From assembly GCA_030596025.1 (NCBI GenBank), contig JAUVKW010000008.1, positions 1 through 37,517 of the forward strand: DNA of 37,517 nt, in the 5' to 3' direction. Below are positions 31,911-37,517 of the stretch, one piece after another. The position numbers and the translations under genes were made by a program. The notes below the pieces were generated by a model that saw only the letters and a list, made by a program, of their open reading frames with translations, searched no databases and had not been told where the DNA came from. The first letter of the stretch is position 1; every line of letters begins with the position of its first letter. This stretch comes from Bacteroidota bacterium. Its GTDB lineage: Bacteria > Bacteroidota > Bacteroidia > Bacteroidales > VadinHA17.

Positions 31911-32465
31911 TACAAGTATTTATTAATAAGTATAATTTAACCCTTGTTTTGTGACATTTTTGGAAAGATTTTTAGAAAAAATAAATATTTATTGGAAAGG
32001 ATTTATAAACAATGCAATTTTGTTTTGTAAGTTATTCAGGTGCAATGAAATAAATCCTTAGGTATGAAAATATGGTTGAAAATCCTGTTATCTATGCAAT
32101 ATATTACCTCATTAAAGTAATCACAAAAAAATAAAGATTTTATGTCATTTTGAAATGGTATAGAACGAGGCAGCTAAACTAAGTTTACTCACTGCCGGTA
32201 TGCATGGTGATCGTGAGACCGCTTTGTTCAGTTCGTCTCTGAGAGCAAATTTACGAAAAATGTACAACATTTTTCAGATAAATTTTAGAACTCGCAAGAG
32301 CGGGATCAAATGCTTTAGCATTCATGAGCTCTTATTAAAATGGATAATTTTGCACATAAATTGCGTTTTGTGAATGATGACGAAGCGTTTTGCGCTAGAA
32401 GTTGCGATGTGTATCGATAGTGTGTAAGGTATTGTTCAGATAATAGCTGCTCACTTTCCCCGGGA
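31911..32465. other. 555-bp gene-free interval with an orphan promoter-like region
   Basis: No convincing gene. The first 200 bp (upstream of the sigma gene) are very AT-rich. From 32161 to 32460 composition is visibly richer in G+C and the sequence contains a promoter-like site with a palindrome (32246-32278), a GAGAC/GTCTC inverted pair in the adjacent bases, and a 26-codon plus-strand frame at 32340-32420 of unclear status. The block may be the remnant of a lost gene or encode a small RNA. Confidence 0.45.
32246..32278 (-). promoter_or_regulatory. Orphan promoter with embedded 9-bp palindrome
   Basis: On the minus strand TCTG (32278-32275) precedes TAAATTTG (32253-32246) by 21 bp. Between them lies the perfect inverted repeat GAAAAATGT (32255-32263) and ACATTTTTC (32267-32275) with an ACA centre. 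A palindrome between -33 and -7 is a classic repressor-site layout. No gene follows on the minus strand for 330 bp. Confidence 0.4.
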
Positions 32466-33911
32466 TTATTTTAGTTTATCCCTTTTCAGTATTTCCTGAA
32501 AGTAGACTTCAAATCCTGCTAAGGGAGATGGGGCAAAAGAATTAATTATGTTGCCCTTTGGATCTATTAATACATAGCCTGGAAAAACTTTAACATCATA
32601 GTCAATCAGAAGTTTTTCATGTTTTCCGTAAAATAAAAAATGCCATGGATAGTTCTTTGTTTTTAAGCCGGACATCATTCCCTCATAACTATTATCTACT
32701 GAAATGGTGATAACATTTAAATTTTCCTGATATTTATTTTGAAGTTCGCGGAGCATCGGATAATGCCTGAGGCAATTATAACACCCAAAAGAGCTAAAAC
32801 TTAAATACACAAACTTCCCCCTGAAATCCTGCAAACTCAAATCCTTGCCGTTTTGATCCGTAAGTAAGAAATCCGGGGCAGCTCTTCCGGGGTCCAGCCT
32901 GGATACTTTCCATAGAATGTTCCCTGCAATAAACTTATGTTCTGAATACTCAGAATTCATCTCAATGTTTTTGATAAGATTAAGCAGGTAAGATTTGTTA
33001 AAATCAGAATTAAAGTATTCATCATATAAAGCTTTCAAAAGAATGAACTCAAGAAGTCTGTCATCTTGAATTGTAAGCTGCATGGATATAGTTTGTTTTA
33101 ATACTTCGTAGCCTTGCCCCGGGGAATTATTTTCCCTTTCAATATCAAACCTTATTTTATCTCCACCGGGTAACCTCATGGAAGTCTTCAGAAAATTTCT
33201 GAAAACCTGATTAAAATACTCAACATATGCCATATTCTCATACAGAACCTCCTCCCCCTGAAAGCTTGAATATAATTTAATCCTAAGGCCTGTTCCCTGG
33301 TTCAATAACTGCAACACTTTATATTTATATTTTTTATAATCATTAAAATATTTGTCAGTAATACTGATAAAACCCTGATCTGTATTTGAAATAAATTCTT
33401 CAATAGGTTCAATTTCCAATTTGTTATAGAAAGAAACAAGCCTGGATTTTAAGTATGGCTGGTATTTCTGCTCAAAAGATCTAATTAAATAATTAAGCTC
33501 AAGAGAATCAGTATTCAAAATACCAATGTGTATAGACAGGGCTTGAAAAAACGGATTTATAATATCGTTCAGTGTTTTTTCCTGTTTGGGTGGAAGGCTA
33601 AGTTCATATTCCATTCCTGGTTTAGCAAACAAGTATACCTGATATACTCCAAGATTGGCAAAAACCTGCCAGGTCGCATCAGATTCAAATTCAAAGCGGA
33701 AAGCTCCAAATTCATCGATTGGGCACTTACCTATTTCAACTGGAACTTTAGATACAGGATCCGGAAAATGATAGAATGATATTGTATCATTTTGATATGT
33801 GGGAGCATGTCCAAATAAAAAAATCTCTTCAGAAAATACTGGTTTATAGAGAAGTACTATAAGAAAAAAGAACAATAAAGCCTGTCTAGCGGTTTTATTT
33901 AGGTGTTTCAT
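32466..33911 (-). CDS. TlpA-like thiol-disulfide (redoxin) protein with large N-terminal region
   Basis: A 481-residue exported protein; residues 10-28 form a signal peptide. About residues 30-130 are beta-rich, resembling the N-terminal domain found in front of Bacteroidota thioredoxin-like lipoproteins. Residues 130-335 are mostly helical. From about 340 comes a redoxin domain: PDFLLTDQNGKDLSLQDFRGKFVYLSFSSFGCYNC with active-site Cys377 and Cys380, and VFPGYVLIDPKG with the cis-proline. It should act in periplasmic disulfide reduction or exchange. Its start lies 17 bp inside coaD, so the two are co-translated although the functions differ. Confidence 0.85.
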   Translation of the reverse strand: MKHLNKTARQALLFFFLIVLLYKPVFSEEIFLFGHAPTYQNDTISFYHFPDPVSKVPVEIGKCPIDEFGAFRFEFESDATWQVFANLGVYQVYLFAKPGMEYELSLPPKQEKTLNDIINPFFQALSIHIGILNTDSLELNYLIRSFEQKYQPYLKSRLVSFYNKLEIEPIEEFISNTDQGFISITDKYFNDYKKYKYKVLQLLNQGTGLRIKLYSSFQGEEVLYENMAYVEYFNQVFRNFLKTSMRLPGGDKIRFDIERENNSPGQGYEVLKQTISMQLTIQDDRLLEFILLKALYDEYFNSDFNKSYLLNLIKNIEMNSEYSEHKFIAGNILWKVSRLDPGRAAPDFLLTDQNGKDLSLQDFRGKFVYLSFSSFGCYNCLRHYPMLRELQNKYQENLNVITISVDNSYEGMMSGLKTKNYPWHFLFYGKHEKLLIDYDVKVFPGYVLIDPKGNIINSFAPSPLAGFEVYFQEILKRDKLK

Positions 33912-34383
33912 TGATAATTTTTTCTTTCAAGACCTTATTGCCCGGAAGAAATTTACTGGCATTTCCTCCCTGCCTGAGGATATCTCTAACTATGGATGAG
34001 TTGATATGTGTATGCTCCGGACTTGTTAAAAGAAAAACTGATTCAATATCAGATTCCATGGCTTTGTTTACCTGGGCTATTGCTCTTTCATACTCAAAAT
34101 CATATGCAGTCCTGAGGCCCCGTAAAAGGAACCTGGCATTTCTTGATTTGCAGAAATCAACTGTCATCCCTTCATAGCTCATTACCTTCACTCCTTCCTC
34201 ATCATGAAACACCTCTCTGATCCATTCTTCTCTTTTTTCAATCGGATAAAACTCTTTCTTGTTTGTATTCTTACCAATGGCAATGATAATCTCACCAAAC
34301 AATAAAAGTGCCCTACGTACAATAGATTCATGTCCGATTGTAAATGGGTCAAAAGACCCCGGGAAAACTGCTATTCTTTTCAT
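33895..34383 (-). CDS. coaD: Phosphopantetheine adenylyltransferase
   Basis: A 162-residue nucleotidyltransferase. AVFPGSFDPFTIGHESIVRRA gives the TxGH nucleotide-binding motif (residues 16-19), GLRTAYDFEYERAIAQVNK (about 89-107) and the later LTSPEHTHINSSIVRDI (SSxxR motif) are diagnostic. It adenylates 4'-phosphopantetheine to dephospho-CoA, the penultimate step of coenzyme A synthesis. It lies 56 bp after lon, without an obvious promoter of its own, and its last 17 bp overlap the redoxin gene. Confidence 0.96.
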   Translation of the reverse strand: MKRIAVFPGSFDPFTIGHESIVRRALLLFGEIIIAIGKNTNKKEFYPIEKREEWIREVFHDEEGVKVMSYEGMTVDFCKSRNARFLLRGLRTAYDFEYERAIAQVNKAMESDIESVFLLTSPEHTHINSSIVRDILRQGGNASKFLPGNKVLKEKIINETPK

Positions 34384-34439
34384 CTGCTTATAATAAATTT
34401 CTTAATGGTCAGATGCCTCATCTGTTTAAATATAGCCAA

Positions 34440-36929
34440 TTATTCCTTCCCGGCAGCTGAATCAGGAATATTTGCAAAAACATCTTTAGGGTTTTTTACT
34501 TTTTGATTTAGCAAGGCAAGCTGTAACACATCCTGAATTTCCTCCACAAAATGGAATTTCAATCCCTTTAAGTAAATATCTTTGATTTCCCCGATATCCT
34601 TTCTATTTTCTTTAGAAAGAATAATTTCCTTTATATTGGCTCTTTTTGCAGCCAGAATTTTTTCTTTAATTCCTCCCACTGGCAGAACCTTTCCACGAAG
34701 AGTAATCTCACCCGTCATGGCAAGTTGTTTTTTAACTTTTCGTTGCGTAAATGCTGAGGCAATTGAAGTGATCATGGCAATCCCTGCGGAAGGACCATCT
34801 TTAGGAATTGCTCCCTCCGGAATATGTATATGGAAATTCCAATTGTCAAAAACCTCAGCTGGCAAATTTAACAAATCAGAATGTGCTCTTAAATACTCCA
34901 TAGCAATGATAGCTGATTCTTTCATTACTTCTCCCAGGTTTCCTGTAAGAGTCAACTTTCCCTTCCCGGAACTAAGGCTGGATTCAATAAACAATATTTG
35001 TCCTCCTACCGGAGTCCAGGCAAGGCCTGTGGCTACACCTGCAAATTCATTTCCCGAATACACGTCTTTAAGATAATAAGGGGGTCCCATAATCCTGACA
35101 AGGTCTTCCTTAGAAGGTTTTGTCAGAATTTCTTTACCATAAGCCACATCTTTAGCAATGGCTCTGATGATTTTTGCAATGTTTTTATCCAGTTCGCGAA
35201 CTCCTGATTCCCTGGTATAATCCTCAATAATTTGTTCAATAATTTTTTTTGAAAGTACCAGATCTCTTTTCTTCAATCCATGAAGCAAAAGTTGTTTGGG
35301 TATTAAATGCCTTTTGGCAATCTCTATTTTCTCTTCCACCAGATAACCACTAATTTCAATCATTTCCATCCTGTCGCGCAAGGCCGGATTAATACTACTA
35401 AGAGTATTGGCTGTGGCTATAAAAAGCACCTTAGACAAGTCATAATCAATCTCCAGGAAGTTGTCGTGAAAAGCATTATTCTGCTCAGGATCAAGAACCT
35501 CAAGCAAGGCGGAAGATGGATCACCGCGAAAATCATTACCCACCTTATCGATTTCATCCAGAATATATACCGGATTTGAATATTTTGCTTTTTTAATATT
35601 CTGGATTATTCGTCCGGGCATTGCCCCTATATAAGTCTTTCTATGTCCCCTGATCTCTGCTTCATCGTGCATTCCTCCCAGTGACATTCTCACATAGGAT
35701 CTCCCCAGGGCCTTTGCTACAGACTTGCCAAGGGATGTTTTACCAACGCCGGGGGGGCCATATAAACATAAGATTGGAGATTTCATGTCTCCCTTTAGTT
35801 TGAGTACTGCAAGGTGTTCTAAGATCCTTTCCTTTACTTTTTCCAGGCCATAATGATCTTTCTCCAGGGTTTTCTCTGCACGAACCAGGTCAAAGTTATC
35901 CTCAGAATATTCCTCCCAGGGCAGATCAAATAAGACCTGTAAATAATTCATTTGAACTGAGTATTCAGCCACTGCAGGATTCATTCTCTGAAGCTTTTCA
36001 ATTTCCTTGTCAAATATTTTGCTTACCTGTTCATTCCATTTCTTATTAATGGCTCTTTTTTTAAGCTCTTCAACTTCCTGATCCATAGGATTTCCACCAA
36101 GCTCATCCTGGATAGTTTTCATCTGCTGATGCAACATGTACTCACGTTGCTGTCTATTTAATTCATGTTTGACTTTCGACTGGATATCATTTTTCAGCTC
36201 AAGCATTTGAACCTCTTTTGTCAACTGCTCCAATAATTTTGTACTCCTTTGCTTCAGGTCAGATATTTCAAGCAAAGCTTGTTTCTCATTAACCTCTACA
36301 TTAGAATTGGCACAAATAAAATTGATGAGAAACTCAGGACTTTCAATATTTTTCACAGCAAAAGAAGCCTCCTGTGGAATATTCGAAGAAAGTCTGATAA
36401 TCTTCAGGGACATATCCTTTAAAGCCTGAACCAGTGCAATAAACTCTTTATCCCCCTTAATCGCTTTTGTGTCCTCCAGGAGCTTCACTTTTGCACGAAA
36501 GAAAGGTTCTGTTGCTACAATTTTTTCAACTTCAAACCTCCTTTTCCCCTGAATTATAACAGATGTACTTCCATCCGGCATTTCCAGGATCTTAAGAATC
36601 TGAGCTATAGCACCTACTTTTGACAGATCCTCTTTTTTAGGGTCATCAATTTCAGCGTCCTTTTGTGAAAGAGCTCCAAGAAGACGATCCCCCGCATAAC
36701 TTTCTTTTACCAGGGCTAATGACTTATTCCTTCCAACAGTGATAGGAATAACCACCCCGGGAAACAAAACTGTATTTTTTAATGGTAAAATTGGCAGGTC
36801 GTCCGGAACCTCTACGTTTTTTACATCTTCCTCATTTTCATCGGAAATGAGAGGTAGAAAATCACCATCGTCATTAAGCGACTGAGCAACAAACAATTCC
36901 CCGAATATTCTTTTATTTTTTATATCCAT
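34440..36929 (-). CDS. lon: ATP-dependent protease Lon
   Basis: An 829-residue LonA protease. The N-terminal substrate domain (about 45-235, opening [19 protein letters not shown]) and coiled-coil linker (to about 335) precede the AAA+ domain with Walker A GPPGVGKT (391-398) and Walker [11 protein letters not shown] (453-462). The protease domain has the catalytic Ser714 in PKDGPSAG and Lys757 in [10 protein letters not shown], 43 residues apart as in other Lon enzymes. It degrades misfolded and regulatory proteins in the cytosol. Length is normal with a slightly longer acidic N-terminus. It is the first gene of lon-coaD-redoxin. Confidence 0.97.
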   Translation of the reverse strand: MDIKNKRIFGELFVAQSLNDDGDFLPLISDENEEDVKNVEVPDDLPILPLKNTVLFPGVVIPITVGRNKSLALVKESYAGDRLLGALSQKDAEIDDPKKEDLSKVGAIAQILKILEMPDGSTSVIIQGKRRFEVEKIVATEPFFRAKVKLLEDTKAIKGDKEFIALVQALKDMSLKIIRLSSNIPQEASFAVKNIESPEFLINFICANSNVEVNEKQALLEISDLKQRSTKLLEQLTKEVQMLELKNDIQSKVKHELNRQQREYMLHQQMKTIQDELGGNPMDQEVEELKKRAINKKWNEQVSKIFDKEIEKLQRMNPAVAEYSVQMNYLQVLFDLPWEEYSEDNFDLVRAEKTLEKDHYGLEKVKERILEHLAVLKLKGDMKSPILCLYGPPGVGKTSLGKSVAKALGRSYVRMSLGGMHDEAEIRGHRKTYIGAMPGRIIQNIKKAKYSNPVYILDEIDKVGNDFRGDPSSALLEVLDPEQNNAFHDNFLEIDYDLSKVLFIATANTLSSINPALRDRMEMIEISGYLVEEKIEIAKRHLIPKQLLLHGLKKRDLVLSKKIIEQIIEDYTRESGVRELDKNIAKIIRAIAKDVAYGKEILTKPSKEDLVRIMGPPYYLKDVYSGNEFAGVATGLAWTPVGGQILFIESSLSSGKGKLTLTGNLGEVMKESAIIAMEYLRAHSDLLNLPAEVFDNWNFHIHIPEGAIPKDGPSAGIAMITSIASAFTQRKVKKQLAMTGEITLRGKVLPVGGIKEKILAAKRANIKEIILSKENRKDIGEIKDIYLKGLKFHFVEEIQDVLQLALLNQKVKNPKDVFANIPDSAAGKE

Positions 36930-37028
36930 AAATAATCCCCAAATAATTCAATAAATTAACAGGATAAGGCCAAAGTGTCATATTTCAGGCCTTTTAACTT
37001 CAAGGTTAGTATTTAACAATGAATATGC

Positions 37029-37036
37029 CAAATTTA
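37029..37036 (-). promoter_or_regulatory. -7 box TAAATTTG upstream of lon
   Basis: A perfect minus-strand TAnnTTTG match 100 bp before the lon ATG; the -33 region reads TTCG at the right distance, a partial match. If used, the leader is about 90 nt. Confidence 0.35.
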
Positions 37037-37086
37037 CAATATATGACAAGAATACCCGAATTAAAAAGCCTGTGCCTACATTTTAT

Positions 37087-37112
37087 AAAAAAAACTCCCC
37101 GGAAAAGAGGAG
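37087..37112 (-). terminator. Rho-independent terminator of rpmE2
   Basis: On the minus strand CTCCTC (37112-37107) pairs with GGGGAG (37100-37095) through one wobble around TTTTCC and is followed by eight T. It lies 25 bp after the L31 stop and separates it from lon. Confidence 0.75.
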
Positions 37113-37136
37113 CTTCACAAAGATTCTATATATTTC

Positions 37137-37403
37137 TTATTTCTTATTTTTGTCCATATGTGTCTTATACCGGTTCATGAATTTATCAACCCTTCCTGCA
37201 CTATCTACAAGTTTCATTTTACCTGTATAGAATGGATGTGAAGTGTTTGAAATTTCAAGCTTCACAAGTGGATAATCTTTCCCGTCATCCATTTTTATGG
37301 TTTCTTTAGTAAGTGCTGTTGAGCGAGTCATAAAGGTATGTCCATTTGACATATCCTTGAACACTATCAGGCGAAAGTTTTCCGGATGAATTCCCTTTTT
37401 CAT
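37137..37403 (-). CDS. rpmE2: 50S ribosomal protein L31, type B
   Basis: An 88-residue protein from the ATG at 37403; the frame reaches a TTG at 37430, but [21 protein letters not shown] is the standard opening. [28 protein letters not shown] is the conserved C-terminal half. The zinc-binding CxxC of type A L31 is absent, which makes it the zinc-independent type B form usual in Bacteroidota. It is a single-gene unit with a near-perfect promoter at 37428-37458 and a terminator at 37087-37112. The ribosomal role is certain. Confidence 0.95.
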   Translation of the reverse strand: MKKGIHPENFRLIVFKDMSNGHTFMTRSTALTKETIKMDDGKDYPLVKLEISNTSHPFYTGKMKLVDSAGRVDKFMNRYKTHMDKNKK

Positions 37404-37427
37404 GTCTTTTTTATCAATTAAGGGCTG

Positions 37428-37458
37428 CAAAGATAAATATTGTTGAGAGAATCACAAA
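37428..37458 (-). promoter_or_regulatory. Promoter of rpmE2, full match to the Bacteroidota consensus
   Basis: On the minus strand TTTG (37458-37455) is followed after exactly 19 bp by TATCTTTG (37435-37428). Both match the -33 TTTG and -7 TAnnTTTG consensus. The -7 box ends 24 bp before the L31 ATG, and it lies over the spurious TTG, which also argues for the ATG start. Confidence 0.75.
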
Positions 37459-37517
37459 ATATGAAGGACAATTTTTAAAAGAGTTTTCATTAGTGTCTGG
37501 TTAAAAACTATATGTGG

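Noticed and set aside
32340-32420. 26-codon plus-strand ORF (MDNFAHKLRF...)
   Set aside because: It is too short to judge, has no homology I recognise and no upstream promoter; mentioned only as part of the orphan block.
34582-35076. 164-codon plus-strand frame inside lon
   Set aside because: It is antisense to the protease domain of Lon, whose frame is fully conserved; a shadow frame.
37404-37430. Upstream extension of L31
   Set aside because: It depends on a TTG that overlaps the -7 box of the promoter; the conserved L31 sequence begins at the ATG at 37403.

Overview
The window reads as a low-GC (about 35-40 % G+C by eye) chromosomal segment of a member of the Bacteroidota, probably Bacteroidales-like. 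Supporting signs are the block rsfS-ftsH-cdsA-psd, the block parA-parB-DUF5683-LysM transglycosylase, DUF4492 in front of cydA, a type IX secretion C-terminal domain, type B ribosomal protein L31, and promoters of the TTTG-N19-TAnnTTTG type with little use of Shine-Dalgarno sites. No tRNA, rRNA, IS element, prophage or CRISPR array was recognised.

Layout. 1-1458: the N-terminal 486 codons of an SGNH/GDSL hydrolase (-). 1459-2157: gene-free, with an 8-bp tandem repeat and a large inverted arrangement of REP-like palindromes. 2158-4094: a membrane-anchored LuxR-type regulator (-) divergent from a polytopic membrane protein (+), with repeated sites between them. 4095-4348: short dispersed repeats. 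4349-8442: parA-parB-DUF5683-mltD cluster (-). 8699-10284: HAD hydrolase and glutamine cyclotransferase (-). 10448-11457: pssA and purS (+), ended by a strong hairpin terminator. 11585-15384: two tandem M14 carboxypeptidase-family genes (-); the upstream one has lost its catalytic residues. 15531-18586: cytochrome bd operon DUF4492-cydA-cydB plus a 39-residue CydX-like ORF (-). 18667-20350: AI-2E family membrane protein and a small PKD/T9SS-sorted protein (-). 20408-22060: flavodiiron protein and a Cys-rich exported protein (-). 22173-26404: rsfS-ftsH-DUF2007-cdsA-psd (-). 26554-27300: birA (+). 27690-29662: SRPBCC protein and pyrE (-), NUDIX protein (+). 29693-31910: ECF sigma, anti-sigma and an exported propeller-like protein (-). 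32466-36929: lon, coaD and a TlpA-like redoxin (-). 37137-37403: rpmE2 (-).

How the genes work together. CdsA, PssA and Psd together make the whole route from phosphatidic acid through CDP-diacylglycerol and phosphatidylserine to phosphatidylethanolamine, in two separate transcription units. CydA/CydB (with DUF4492 and the CydX-like peptide) and the flavodiiron protein are two kinds of O2-reducing enzyme, which suggests an anaerobe or microaerophile that meets oxygen. FtsH and Lon give membrane and cytosolic quality-control proteolysis. ParA/ParB serve chromosome partition. PurS and PyrE belong to purine and pyrimidine synthesis, CoaD to coenzyme A, BirA to biotin attachment.

The least ordinary items are the pseudo-carboxypeptidase coupled to an active paralogue, the sigma/anti-sigma/propeller cassette with an apparent TTG start, the CydX-like micro-ORF, the repeated TACTAAAGTA sites at the LuxR locus, the mirrored REP-like palindromes at 1862-2118, and an orphan promoter-plus-palindrome at 32246-32278. 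Most of the window is ordinary housekeeping content. I did not find a clearly new defence or metabolic system.
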